A stretch of 64,000 nt of DNA, taken from the NCBI GenBank assembly GCA_947561585.1, contig CANNZV010002501.1, forward strand, positions 62,024-126,023, given 5' to 3'. Shown here piece by piece: positions 11,507 to 24,001 of this stretch. How positions within the stretch are numbered: the first letter of the stretch is position 1; each line of letters starts with the position of its first letter. This DNA is from Caprella mutica (Eukaryota > Arthropoda > Malacostraca > Amphipoda > Caprellidae). The position numbers were made by a program, and so were the translations under genes. The notes below the pieces were generated by a model. That model saw only the letters and a list, made by a program, of their open reading frames with translations. It ran no database searches and had not been told where the DNA came from.

Positions 11507-12330
11507 CCACTGAAAACATCTTGAACAACTCGTAACTTTTTTATTTCGAAACTAATTTCAATTAACTTTACATCAATGAAAGTGGTTAGATAATAGGCTT
11601 TCAACTATCGAATTAAAGTTTTCTACCTAACACAAAATCAAAGACATCGTAGTTGAAGAGCATAACTCTAGCGCTATCCTCTAAAACTGCAAATAGCGTT
11701 AAAAAAATGACAAACATGGTAAAATTAAAAATAGAATAATAAACACAATTATTTTTATAGATATATGTGATTCTATTTATTAAATTGTGCTATACGAATT
11801 AAGTTACAGCAAAGAATATTATCAAATAATATTCCTATATTATTTGTTCAAATGTATAATAGTGTGTGAGTTTTTTGTAGTCATTATACATTCTGAGTAG
11901 GGGAAGATGGTCATCAATGGGACACTGGGATCAATGGGACATACCTAATAACTTTTTTATTTATTAGGTATGTCTTAGTGGTAATTAGGCATACTTCAGT
12001 GCATTCACTCGCATTGCATTCAGCTGTTGGAGTGCAGTCAGCTCTGCGTAAAAGCGAAAACGTGTTTTAGAGGTAGGAAAACTAAATTTTTCGTACTCTG
12101 TTTCAATTGTGATAAATTTGTCAATTTAACATATAATGCTTACGGCATTTTTACATAATATTAAATAATATGTAAAATATGATCACATGAAAAGATTGCC
12201 TTTATACTTTTGTAGTTGAGCCACAATACCCATATGTTTTCAAAATGGCATTATGTGATCTTGGGACAGAAAATTTGGTTAACAATGGGACAGTGCCGTA
12301 TTGTCAACCAAACTGTTTAGTTAGTCCATG
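11507..12330. other. non-coding; includes dispersed repeat and ATGGGACA motifs
   Basis: 11619-11725 belongs to a dispersed repeat also found near 28385 and 53873. ATGGGACA occurs three times in 11925-12295. No gene recognised. Confidence 0.5.
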
Positions 12331-12829
12331 CACAGAGAGAAAAAAGTACAACCCATGTGGTCATGTCACATGGGTCACCAATTTATGCTTTGAATCAATT
12401 TATTATGTGAGTTGGTTGGACTTTATTCAGGTTTTCAATTGTGTTAAAACAACTATGACGTGGTGTGTCATCAAACATTAGTTATTTCACTTCATTTTAT
12501 AGATTGAATCAACTCACTTTGAGAGTTAGAAATTATTTATTTGAGATTTTTAAAGTATGTTGAAACAACTATGACAGAGTGTATTGTAGTAACTCACAAA
12601 GACTCTTAATCTAATGTATCTGGTGTATAAATTAACTTACTATGCAAGTTGGCGCAACTTTTTTTAATTTTAAGAGTGAGTAAAAACGAATTTTTTGTTT
12701 TAACTAACGTCAATTTAACTACTTTTAAGTAGTACCTGCAACTCACCACGTAGGTAGGCGCAAAAAAAAACATTCATATGAGTCAAAACAAATCAAATTT
12801 GATTTGATTCAACTAATCCTTTCTCTGTG
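12331..12829. mobile_element. short element with CACAGAGA termini (copy A)
   Basis: It starts CACAGAGAGAAAAAAGT and ends CTAATCCTTTCTCTGTG, giving a short terminal inverted repeat. Its two halves match, in reverse, the right and left ends of the larger element at 13286-16625. It looks like an internally deleted derivative of that element. Internal duplications include AACAACTATGACGTGGTGTG. No target duplication is evident. The frame at 12245-12481 overlaps it and is not a gene. Confidence 0.65.
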
Positions 12830-13285
12830 TGTATGAATCAATAAATCGTTTGTTTGCGAGAACAGTGTCATAACTTTAAAAAATCTATTTTTCAGGAGAG
12901 GCATTTTAGTACTTGTAATGTACGTACATTTAATGGTATATCGTTAGGACATTTAGCCTTTCTAACGGTATATTTTTGAGTTACAATGATGATTTTTTTA
13001 CCAAAATGATCAGGATTTTATGATTTATATGTCTATATTGAAAACTCTAAAATACATATTTTTGTGTTTATGACGTTGTTGCTGCAAACAAGCGAAATAT
13101 CTATTTTGATACGATAACGTGAACTATAGCTTCAGGGATTCTTGTAGAAACAGAACTTCCAGCTGAAGCGGGACTTTCGACCATGTTCAAGGGCTTAAGC
13201 AATCTGAGGTCATCACAGAGCGCAGCATATAAAACAAATTTCACATGCATATAATTTGCATGACTATCTGTCTAATCTATATACA
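12830..13285. other. spacer between two head-to-head elements
   Basis: 456 bp of unique-looking AT-rich sequence. Nothing recognised. Confidence 0.5.
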
Positions 13286-13539
13286 CACAGAGAAAGGATT
13301 AGATGAATGAAATCATATTTGATTTGTTTTGACTAAATTTTATGGTTTATTTGTGTTCCTACCTACGTGGTGAGTTGCAGGTACTATTTAAAATGAGTTA
13401 AATTGACGTTGGTTAGAAACAACACATATGTGAGTTGATTATTTTTAATTCCCGATGGTCACAACAACTATCTGTGATAGTCAAAACTACTCATGATGGT
13501 TGAACCAATTATATGTAATGGTTATAATAACTACAGAAC

Positions 13540-13860
13540 AAGGTTAAATCAACTACTTCAGTATGTTTCTCCAATCACTCCTATGTGTTATACCAACTAC
13601 TCGTGTAGGTTAAACCAACTACTCGTGTATGTTGTAGGTATCAACAACTCGTGAAGGTTATACCAACTACTCGTGTAGGTTATATGCATCAACTACTCGT
13701 GTAGGTTATACCAACTACTCGTGTAGGTTATAACAACTACTCGTGTAGGTTATACCAACTACTCGTGTAGGTTATATCAACTACTCGTGTTGGTTATATC
13801 AACTAATAGTGAACTAAATAAATGTATATCAACTATTAGTGTAGGTTGAAAGTCACTCTA
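13540..13860. repeat. 22-bp tandem repeat
   Basis: About 12 copies of a unit close to CTACTCGTGTAGGTTATACC plus AA, degenerating at both ends. It lies inside element copy B. Confidence 0.9.
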
Positions 13861-15029
13861 TTAAATCATAATCTTGAGTTAGGTCCCGGTATCAATTAGA
13901 TTAGACTATCTATTTTCTAAGAACAAATCTAACATGATCATTTATTTTCTACTTTTGCTTCTGTGATATGCATACTATTTTGATTTAAAGAAATAATTGA
14001 TCACCTGGACTAATCTTTGCTTTTTGAGATGTTTTCGATCCAATGAATTTTTATGGTTATTAGTTGTAAATAAATAGATTAGATTGAATAAAAAACTTCA
14101 TCAGGTCAGTGAATAAATAATTAGTTAGATGACTTAAATAACTCCAATAGGTCAGTTGATAAATAGGTAGGCTATATAAATCTAATAACCAGGCTAGATT
14201 ACAAAAACAAATGTTGATAGAATAAATCTTTGATATACTGTAATTATACTATAACTTAATGAATAATATTAAAACCTTTATCTTCTAGACCATATTTTAG
14301 TGCAATTCATCTTTTTTATAGGCACTGATGTATAAATATGCTAATAGAATTACCAAGGTCAAATTGAAAACGAAATATAAAGGATTTAGTTTTAGATTTA
14401 TTATTTAAAAGTACAATCTGAATCCTCGTCACATTATGTTACGACTTTAGGTTTCTAATTCCTGAAATAAGAGATTCGTATATTAATATATGTTGATTAG
14501 AAACTCATAGTATCGTTTATATACATTATCAATTATATCACCTAGTCTTTTTCCTTTTGTGATGAGATAGCGACAGCTTTGATAATCTTTTCATGTCTGG
14601 AATCCCAGTAAATAAGAGCTAATCATATTGCAAATACATATTTAAAAATCATCTAACATTTTCAAATACTTACTTTGACCTAGCATAATAGTTCTTGAAT
14701 CATTCAAAGGAATTGAAGAGGACTCTGATGGTTGATGACGTTGATTTACTTCATTAATTCTTCGTCAAGATCTGAAAGTAGATTCAAGAAATATAGAAAA
14801 ACATATAATAAAGAAATGAAGAGAAATATTAACTGAGAATTGTTTCACATAGGTAAATCATTTATATAAAATGTTGAACTATTTTTAAATCTTCAGATGT
14901 AGTATAAATTTAGCTCTAATGAATGCAATGGATTCTCTATGCTATCCTCATAATTTTGTATATTATACACTCGTAATTTAGACTTTAATTAAATACCAAC
15001 AACTTATAATATATCAAAAGGCTCACCTC
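13861..15029. other. interior of copy B, non-coding
   Basis: AT-rich sequence with repeated TTAGATT/AATAAATAG motifs. No gene recognised. Confidence 0.4.
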
Positions 15030-15315
15030 TGGTTGGAGTTCTCACTGCCAAATCCCTGGACGGTATTCTTTTTATTTGCTGCCAGGAAGGAGTTCTGCCG
15101 AATACTTCCCTTGAGGGAATTCTTCCAGCTATAGCTCCCTGAAGGGAAATTTTCCTGCTACCTCCCTGGAGGGAGTTCTTCCAGCTACTTCCCTGGAGAG
15201 TGTTCTTCCAGCTATGGAAGGAGTTCTTTCAGTTACCTCCCTGGAGGGAGTTCTCTCTACTACTTTCCTTGAAGGAGCTTTCCCGACTACCTTCCTGGAC
15301 GGAGTTCTCCCGGTC
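15030..15315. repeat. 27-bp tandem repeat
   Basis: About eight imperfect copies of a 27-bp unit containing CTCCCTGGAGGGAGTTCTTC. On the minus strand it gives a short frame with repeated GRTPSREVA. The repeat explains the frame, so I call no gene. Confidence 0.85.
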
Positions 15316-16267
15316 ATAGAAAGCTAGGATCAAGAAGGTAAATTGTGGCCCTTTAACTAACTGCGTCTTCTTATCTCAGAAACATTAATAACCATCATGG
15401 CTTCAAAGCAATCGTGAAATAAATAGAACCTATCACAAATTGAGCTTATTATGATATTCAACAATTCAATATATAGCTAAACTAATTTCAGAAGGATTTT
15501 GATACTTTCTTAATAGGGCCACAATTAGAAATTAAAGTACCAAATTTACCTGTGTAACCAACCCTACATGTAGGTAGACTAACTAGTTTTAAAATATATA
15601 AATTACCAGAACACTTAACTTAAGATGCTAGGATGAGTTCCAAATTATCGGACGGCTCCACATTTTCGGTCACCTAAGAAAAACTATATAAAATAATTGA
15701 TCAACTTTTATTTTAATTAGCGATTAGGTAGCTATATACTATATTCCATACGTGACCGAAAATGTGAAATCGTCTTATAATTTGGAACTTAGCCTATCTG
15801 AGAACAGCTCAGTAACTGTCTAGCCTAGGTAGTAGGTATTTACATTATCGCCAAAGAAAAAACAGCTAGGTATAGGTATGATGCTTAAATAAGTTAACAT
15901 ATAATAATCTAGGAAAATTAGTTTGGATATCAGTTTACAAACTGGAAGGCAGTACAGTAATCAAAATTTATTATTATGACAAGTTATATACTGATAATCA
16001 ACTCTTCAAATAACTACCTAGCCGCCAGCCTATCAATCCCCAAAATTTTAGAATATTTAGGCAGACATTCATCAATGTATTAATGAAATTAATTAATAAT
16101 CGATCGGCAGAGACAATACTATTTAGTGCATATAACTCTACTGTTTGCACTTGAACTAAAATGGTATTGAGGAGCGTTCACATTCATCACGTAACACACT
16201 TGAAACAAGATTTGAACTGTAAAGTGTCAACTGATTAATTGGCTTTGAGTAAAGCATAAGTTGCCAC
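15316..16267. other. interior of copy B, non-coding
   Basis: Contains GGTAAATTGTGGCCCTTTAA at 15340, which resembles the terminus of the inverted-repeat element at 39323. No gene recognised. Confidence 0.4.
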
Positions 16268-16625
16268 ATACTCATTTAATTTAACTCACACCTAAACTTA
16301 AGAAAAGTAGCACCAACTCTCATAGTAAGTTAATTCATACACCGCAGAATACATTGGATTAACAGTCTTAGTGGGTTACTTTAACACACTATGTCATAGT
16401 TGTTTTAACATATGTTCAAACTCCCAAAATGTAACTCTAACTCTCATAGTAAGTTTATTCAATCTATAAAATGATTTGAATAACCTAATGTTTGGTGACA
16501 CACCACGTCATAGTTGTTTTGACACACGTGAAAATATGAAGAAAGTTCAACCAACTCACGTATAATAAATCAATTCAAAGCATAAATTGTTGACCCATTA
16601 AATATGAGTAAACTTTTTCTCTGTG

Positions 16626-17212
16626 TATCTTCTAATATTTCTATCGTAATAATATGATTGGAATTTATAAATTTACAATTCTTAGTCATATAAAACACCA
16701 CACTATAGTCACTAATTCGAAAGAAATCTTTTACATGTAATTATCGTAACTGGAAGAGGCTGATTACTAATTTCCCAAGCAATAATATGTGGCAGGCCAG
16801 TAGAAAAATTCTTAAGGTGGATATATAATAGCAATGCCCTCTGTAATATTACAGAGGGCATCGATAATAAATGGCTCACATACAAAAAAAAACAATACTG
16901 CAACTAAAGACCTCCAAATAACTCCTCAACCCAGGAGTGAATATTACAATATGGCAATATCCTCTATTAATTTTTCAGCATTAAAAAAATACCCTACAAG
17001 ATAAGTGCTATCATTATGAGCTTGATGAAACTGGTGGTCAAACTGATGGTTTAAATAATCTCAGGCGAAGAAAATTTAAAGGAATAATATATAGTATGTT
17101 TGATTTTAGTTGCAACTTTAAATTATGACTTTTCTCTTTCTCAATTTGATTATAGATCCTAAACGGAATTTTGAAACTATCGATATACGAGGGGGAAAGT
17201 TCATACTGTTGT
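16626..17212. other. non-coding stretch with a 28-bp perfect palindrome
   Basis: 16834-16861 is a perfect palindrome centred on TAATATTA. Otherwise nothing recognised; the 63-residue minus frame here is unsupported. Confidence 0.6.
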
Positions 17213-18310
17213 TAGAATAACTATATTATTTGAATAACTATATTATTGGAATAATTATATTATTTGAATAACTATATTATTGGAATAACTATATTATTTG
17301 AATAACTATATCATTTGAATAACTATATTATTGGAATAAATATATTATTTGAATAACTATATTATTTGAATAACTATATTATTTGAATAACTATATATTT
17401 GGAATAACTATATTATTGGAATAACTATATTATTTGAATAACTATATTATTGGAATAACTATATTATTGGAATAACTATATTATTGAAATAACTATATTA
17501 TTTGAATAACTATATTACTTGAATAACTATATTATTTGAATAACTATATTATTTGAATGACTATATTATTTGAATAACTATATTATTTGAATAACTATAT
17601 TATTTGAATAACTATATTATTTGAATAACTATATTATTTGAATAACTATATTATTTGAATAACTATATTATTTGAATAACTATATCATTTGAATAACTAT
17701 ATTATTTGAATAACTGTATTATTTGAATGACTATATTATTTGAATAACTATATTATTTGAAAACTATATTATTTGAATAACTATATTATTTGAATGACTA
17801 TATTATTTGAATAACTATATTATTTGAAAACTATATTATTTGAATAACTATATTATTGGAATAACTATATTATTTGAATAACTATATTATTTGAATAACT
17901 ATATTATTTGAATAACTATATTATTTGAATAACTATATCATTTGAATAACTATATTATTTGAATGACTATATTATTTGAATAACTATATTATTTGAATAA
18001 CTATATTATTTGAATAACTATATTATTTGAATGACTATATTATTTGAATAACTATATTATTTGAAAACTATATTATTTGAATAACTATATTATTGGAATA
18101 ACTATATTATTTGAATAACTATATTATTTGAATAACTATATTATTTGAATAACTATATTATTTGAATAACTATGTTATTTGAATAACTATATCATTTGAA
18201 TAACTATATTATTTGAATGACTATATTATTTGAATAACTATATTATTTGAATAAACATATTATTTGAATAACTATATTATTTGAATAACTATATTATTTG
18301 AATATCTATT
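17213..18310. repeat. 17-bp minisatellite
   Basis: About 64 tandem copies of TATTATTTGAATAACTA with variants (TTGGA for TTTGA, GACTA for AACTA, a 1-bp-shorter TTGAAAACTA). Blocks of variants repeat in the same order, for example near 17750, 17825 and 18060, which suggests segmental duplication inside the array. Confidence 0.97.
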
Positions 18311-18900
18311 ACAAGAACCAGTTTCAATTATTCGAATTTCTCATTTCAGTGTAAAATTCGAACTCTGGTCACAGAAGCATCACATTTTCATACGGCTAAA
18401 TTAACTTTGATTTAAATTTTGATTGCATTTAGATTTTGTATTAAAACCAAATTAACTATCGTAAAATACTTTTTTTTTAACTGCTAATCTGGATATTAAC
18501 TAAAATTTGAAATAAACTTTATAATTAGCTAAATCCCTCACAACGGACAGTACATTTACCGAAAAGTGTCCTCAATGCCGATCAATGGACGCTATGGCGG
18601 ACTCAGCTTTTACTTCAGGGTGGGATTTGAACTTTGCAAGTTTTTTTAGCATCATTTCAAAGAAACCTCAATAAAGATAAACAATCTCAAATTATTAGTA
18701 GATGAAAATTTTAATGAAAATCATATAAAATTCACATAACTTACTTATATTATATAAATGTACAAAATAATAAGGTAGTTCTTCTTCTTTTTATATCCTT
18801 AGAACTTTTCTAATCAAAGAAAATTAATAGGGATAGGGTAACTAGATCAAAATACTTAAAATCTGAAAACAATACAATAAAGTCCCAGCTAACCAAAATC
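18311..18900. other. non-coding stretch
   Basis: AT-rich sequence. 18590-18790 resembles 41000-41190 (CAAACTTTG...CATTTCAAAGAAAC...ATAAACAATC), so it is probably part of a dispersed repeat. No gene. Confidence 0.45.
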
Positions 18901-18904
18901 TGTT

Positions 18905-19425
18905 TGTCCCACGTCTTAAGACGTCTGATACCCCTCGCTATAGAGGGATTTAAGACGTGGGGCAAGACGTGGGGCGGGGGACATCAGACATCTTGCAGAC
19001 GTCTAACCCTCTTCATTTGCACAGAGGTCCCAAGACGTCTGATCCCACGTCTTGTCCCCCCTGACAGAGGGGGACATCCACCTGTCCCACGTCTTTCCCC
19101 ACTCCGTTTTCAAGACGTGGGACAGAGTGTAGATGTCCTTCGCTATAGAGGGATTCAAGACGTGGGACCCACGTGGGACAGAGTGCGGATGTCCCTCGCT
19201 ATAGAGAGAAGAGGGAAATAAGACGTGGGACCCACGTGGGGCAGAGTGCGTATTCAAGACGTGGGACAGAGTGGGAATATCCCCCTCTGCAAGACGTGGG
19301 ACAGAGTGCGGATGTCCCCCTCTGCAAGACGTGGGACAGAGTGCGGGTGTCCCCCTTTGCAAGACGTGGGACAGAGTGTGGATGTCCCCCTCTGCGAGGG
19401 GGCATATCTCTCTTCTGCTCAAACT
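18905..19425. repeat. GC-rich 35-bp tandem repeat with inverted segments
   Basis: Copies of a 35-bp unit containing CAAGACGTGGGACAGAGTGC and ATGTCCCCCTCTG are regular in 19280-19395. In 18905-19140 they are mixed with inverted pieces (CCCACGTCTTAAGACGTC). Its high GC leaves several overlapping frames open on both strands; none looks like a gene. Confidence 0.85.
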
Positions 19426-20469
19426 TCTTCGGTTAATTGGGGTATATAAATATGTATAAGAAATAAAAAAATAATACTAATCATTATTGCATTTTCTTAA
19501 TAGAATGATAATGTATTATATTTATTATTTTTTTAAATCTTGATAATGTAATTTAACAAACTCGATCCAATATAACCTAACTAGTGAATCGCCATTAGTA
19601 GCGGCTGTCGTTGTTAAACTCCAATATAATAATAATAATAATTTATTACTATAGCCTTTACTTTATTATATATACTAGTGTAATGTACGTTTGGGGCATA
19701 TCAATTGGATTAATGTTACACATCACATTCTTATATACATATTTAAATGGAAATGAATGAAGTTGTGTGTCTGGGACTCGGCCATCCTGGATGCATATTA
19801 AATTGATTCAGGTTTGATATTATAAGCAACTCTGAGACACTCGAATATTTTATAGTGAATATCAGATTTAAATTTATTTCAATAAATTTCGGATTTTATG
19901 TCACACAATTCGGAGCATTATGAATACACTTCGAACGGAATTCAGTAAGATAGTAGATATCTAATTACTGGTGTTGTTTCGATACATTTAGGTAGATATC
20001 GGAGTTGATCATAAATGATACGAAATTTTAGGTATCTATTCTAAAATGAAATTCAGTAATATAATAGATATCTAATTACTGGTGTTTGTTGGATAAGATT
20101 TCTAAACAGTCAAATAATTAAAGATTCATTCAGTTAGATTCCTAATTTAAGAGTATTTCATATCTATTAATTATAGGCATGCTCTACCAACGCAACGAAT
20201 TAGACACAACCCGGTATCGAATAGATTCGGACATGTTTTCTGGGATGTACCTATTTGTTTCTAAACTTTCTGATGTTCATGATAACAAAATATCCTTGAG
20301 TTAAAGAATTTCATATTCAGTTTTTTTCTTTTTTCATAAATATGAAGGATCTTATATATGTATATAATATATATATAAATGAATATAAATATTAGCCCCT
20401 AGTTTAAAAACAAGAAAATCAGTCTATAGGTGAATTACATTTTATAATTACTGTATCTTTTAAGTTTTC
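19426..20469. other. non-coding stretch with AAT microsatellite
   Basis: (AAT)n at 19626-19645 and an AT dinucleotide run near 20355-20380. No gene. Confidence 0.5.
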
Positions 20470-20560
20470 AAAGTTAGATTTCCTCCTATTACCAGCTGAA
20501 ATATTCTTGTACTGAGAAAATATCCCCCCCTCTACATCACATGGAACTAAAGGTGCGTAT
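20470..20560 (-). pseudogene. relic of hAT transposase C-terminal (hATC) region
   Basis: On the minus strand it encodes pieces matching the hATC segment seen at 42500-42625: a CDVE box and then SQYKNI with NRRK. A frame break and substitutions lie between the pieces. It aligns base by base with 25085-25175. Too short to say more. Confidence 0.6.
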
Positions 20561-21004
20561 AGACGACTCGCCATATTTGATGGGCCAAGTTATTTTAGCA
20601 TTTCATTTTCATTGTCTTGTGCAGGTTCTCCTGTCAGAATTGAAGTCTTTTATGATCGAATACCCTTCATTTTTGTATAATACTGATATAAGCTTTACGT
20701 AATATCTCTGGTCATAAATATTCTTTAGAATATTTCAGATCACTAGCAGTTGAGATAAGAAGCAGCATTCAACCAAGTTCCCACCTCGTTTTAACCTAGC
20801 CTATAATATTTAAATTACTGAAATAGAAAGAAAATGTAGCTCATATATTAATCCGTCTGATGTTTTTCATATATTTACGTAAAATTTGCGTATAAATCCA
20901 TTCATTTTAATAACCCTTTTTATTTGCATATAATTTTTTTTTATTTGTATAGTATCTTTTTATTTGCATATTAATAATCTTTATATTATTTACCTATATA
21001 TATG
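20561..21004. other. non-coding stretch
   Basis: AT-rich sequence with repeated TTTTTATTTGCATA. No gene. Confidence 0.5.
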
Positions 21005-21594
21005 CAGAGGTGGGCACAGCGCCGCTACTTGTAGCGCACGCTAATAGCGGCGCTTCTTTTTGTGGAGGTTTTTGCGCTACAGCGCTGCCGCTTCTTTTAA
21101 AATCACAAATATTAAAGTTATCTGAGGAATCTAGATAAAAGTCTATACAAGTGCTAGACCCTAGATAGCTAATCAGTTGTAAGTGATATTCAGACAAATC
21201 CGCGCAGTGCGACCAACTGATATTCAAACAATGATTCATAGTACGACCATAATAATGATACAAAATGTGAATATTTGATATTAAGACAAAACCGCCTAAT
21301 ACGATCAACTTACACACCGTTTTACGATTTTATGCAGATAAACATAAAAAATTTTTTACATAAGTTCAAGCCGTTTTGAATTAAAAAAAAACTTTTTGGG
21401 CAAACGATTTATTTGAAAACCATTCAGATCAGAATTATTTATTAGACACACAAAAAACATATTCATAGTAAGTGAACATAATAATTTTAAAATAAGAAAA
21501 CATTTTTAAGTATAAAATACAATCTACAATACAGATATAAATTACAGTACATATAGAGAAAAGTGTTACATGTAACCATCAATATAATGAGTTC

Positions 21595-22550
21595 TCAGCA
21601 TAGTTTTAATTTAGCTAGAGTAGGGCAATTTTTAATGACATATGGTATCTCGTTCCAAATTTTTGGTCCTATAAAGTTCAAAGATCTTCTACATTGGGAA
21701 AGACGCTGGAAATCAGGGACTGCAGCACCACGATTCCGTGTGTTATAAGAGTGATTTGGATAATTAACTGAATTAGTTGCATTCAACTTGAACATGTGTA
21801 TGCCAACATGATATTCAAACAAATCACAAAACTTCAATATACCCGTCTTATAAAATAGTGGAGTTTTATGATCCAAATAACCACTATTTGTTATTATTCT
21901 AATTGCCCGTTTCTGCAAGAGCACAATGACATTAATATGCGTACAACTAGCATTTCCCCAAGCTAATAAACAATATGTCAGATAAGGATAAAAAAGAGAA
22001 TAATACAATGATTTCATAACAGACAAGGGAGTGAAACTGTGAATGCGATACAATATTCCAATAATTTTAGATAGCTTTGAAGCTGTATAATTGATATGTT
22101 TGGAAAAGTTTAATAATTCGTTATCAATTTTAGTCCTAAAAACATCAAGTCTTCAGTGAACCAAATACTCGAATCATTTAACCTAATCAAAGAAGGAGTT
22201 TCAACATCATTCAACCTGTTCGTCAATAACATAGAATAAGTTTTGTCAGTGTTCAAGGAGAGTCTATTTGAAAGAGTCCATCTATAGAGATCTTCAAGCA
22301 CAGATCCAGCCTTCATTATCAGATCAGAATAAGATGGGTCCCTCAATTATAAGGTGGTATCATCTGCAAAAAGAGTACTAGACATATTTATAGATAAGTT
22401 AGGAAGATCATTAACATATAAAATGAACAAAATTGGTCCTAAAACACTTCCCTGAGGTACGCCAACATTAACAAGAACACAGTTAGAAACGGAAGAACCA
22501 ACCCTGACATACATATATCTATCCGATAAATAACTCTGGAACCACCTGTG
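21595..22550 (-). pseudogene. LINE reverse transcriptase 3' fragment (CR1/jockey-like)
   Basis: Minus-strand frames, in order: GVPQGSVLGPILFILYVNDL followed by FADDTTL (reverse transcriptase palm with the catalytic ADD box), a thumb segment ending FLGLKL, then YYSLFYPYLTYCLLAWGNAS and LQKRAIRII, the usual C-terminal region of non-LTR retrotransposons. There are two frame breaks, near 22345 and 22100. The upstream part is cut off at 22551 by a hAT-type insertion. Endonuclease and ORF1 are absent, so this is a dead 5'-truncated copy. Confidence 0.85.
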
Positions 22551-23739
22551 CAGAGATGGCGAAAAGTACATTGAAAGTACTTAAGTACTAAGTACAAGTA
22601 TTCGTAAATCGAAGTTCTTGAACTAATTGCACAAGAACTCAAATAAAAAAGTACTTTCAAAGTACAAGTACCAAGTACTTTTAAAGTACTTTCAAGTACC
22701 AAGTACATTTCCTATACAAATTAAAAACTAATAATTTATACTGTTAACTCTGATAGTACATCATAACAGTGACTCTTTTCTCTGATAGTACATCATCACA
22801 GTGACTCTTTTCTCTGATAGTACATCATCACAGTGACTCTTTTTTCTGATGGTACATCACCACAGTGACTCTTTTCTCTGATAGTACATCATCACAGTGA
22901 CTCTTTTCTCTGATAGTACATCATCACAGTGACTCTTTTCTGTGATAGTACATCATCACAGTGACTCTTTTCTCTGATAGTACATCATCACAGTGACTCT
23001 TTTCTCTGATACTACATCATCATAGTGACTCTTTTCTCTGATAGTACATCATCACAGTGACTCTTTTCTGTGATAGTACATCATCACAGTGACTCTTTTC
23101 TCTGATAGTACATCATCACAGTGACTCTTTTCCCTGATAGTACATCATCACAGTGTCTCTTTTCTCTGATAGTACATCATCACAGTGACTCTTTTTAATG
23201 TACGCGTTGGCAATTATTGGTTGTGATATCTAGGTATCACAAAATAATTATAGGCATTGTACTTCAATTGGTCAATATAGCTCATGTACATGATTGTAAC
23301 TCAGAATATATAAAATTTCATCTTCACTTAAAATTATACAATGTCTTAGTTTGATTCTACTGTTTGACAAACAAGTTTCCAACATGTTGGACATCTCCTG
23401 GCTAGATTTCAGTGTTTGACAACTATAAAATCAAACAGTTTTTATCCAGTTTGACAGTATGTACGGTGCTGTAAATACATTTCTAGATGGGAAAGAGATT
23501 CAATTTTACAGAAATTATAGAACGAATGTAAAAAGTACCTTGTATAAATGTACTTTATACAAGGTACTTTTTACTTGGGAAGTAACAAGTACTTGTAAAA
23601 AGTACTTCAAAATAATTATTCAAAGTACTTTTTAGAAAGTACTTCAAGTAACAATAAAGTACTTCAAGTACTTGAAGTACTTACTTGTTACTTAGTACTT
23701 TTACTTTGTACTTGGAGAGTACAATCCCGCCCATCTATG
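22551..23739. mobile_element. hAT-type non-autonomous element with AAGTAC-rich ends
   Basis: Left end CAGAGATGGCGAAAAGTAC, right end GTACAATCCCGCCCATCTATG. Subterminal regions are rich in AAGTAC/GTACTT on both sides (22560-22710 and 23525-23725). The flanks CACCTGTG and CAGATGTA agree in 5 of 8. It interrupts the LINE fragment in the middle of a conserved WFQSYLS segment. The core is a 32-bp minisatellite. Confidence 0.65.
22745..23195. repeat. 32-bp tandem repeat
   Basis: About 14 copies of a 32-bp unit containing GATAGTACATCATCACAGTG followed by ACTCTTTTCTCT. A single similar piece (GACTCTTTTCTCCGATAGTA) lies at 60021 in a PAN2 intron. Confidence 0.95.
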
Positions 23740-24001
23740 CAGATGTAATTATTGCAATAAAATTGGTTTAACTCAATGGTTATTCTTGGAAATTTCAGTA
23801 AATGTGCATCTACATTGCGAGTAACTTTAAAAAAAATTGAAAGTATTTCAAATATTATTTTGGATGCTACAATCATTTTACTAAAAGTTACTCATTTTCA
23901 GTGTACCAAGCATAACACTTAAAATGCGTAAATAAACGTTTTAAATATTTCTATTGTAATTTTTTTAGCAATAGCGTTCATGTGTAGTTTAACTGCTAAT
24001 T

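Larger units (their letters stand above)
13286..16625. mobile_element. 3.3-kb element with CACAGAGA termini (copy B)
   Basis: Left end CACAGAGAAAGGATTAG, right end AAACTTTTTCTCTGTG. 13286-13430 is the inverse of 12690-12829, and 16268-16625 is the inverse of 12331-12660, so this is a longer member of the same family in the opposite orientation. The interior has a 22-bp array (13540-13860), a 27-bp array (15030-15310) and otherwise featureless AT-rich DNA. I see no transposase. It may be a composite of more than one insertion. Confidence 0.55.

Noticed and set aside
12245..12481. 78-residue plus frame
   Set aside because: It overlaps the CACAGAGA-ended element and its inverted relative; no family similarity.
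18904..19459. Several overlapping frames up to 139 residues
   Set aside because: A GC-rich tandem repeat reduces stop frequency; no family similarity.
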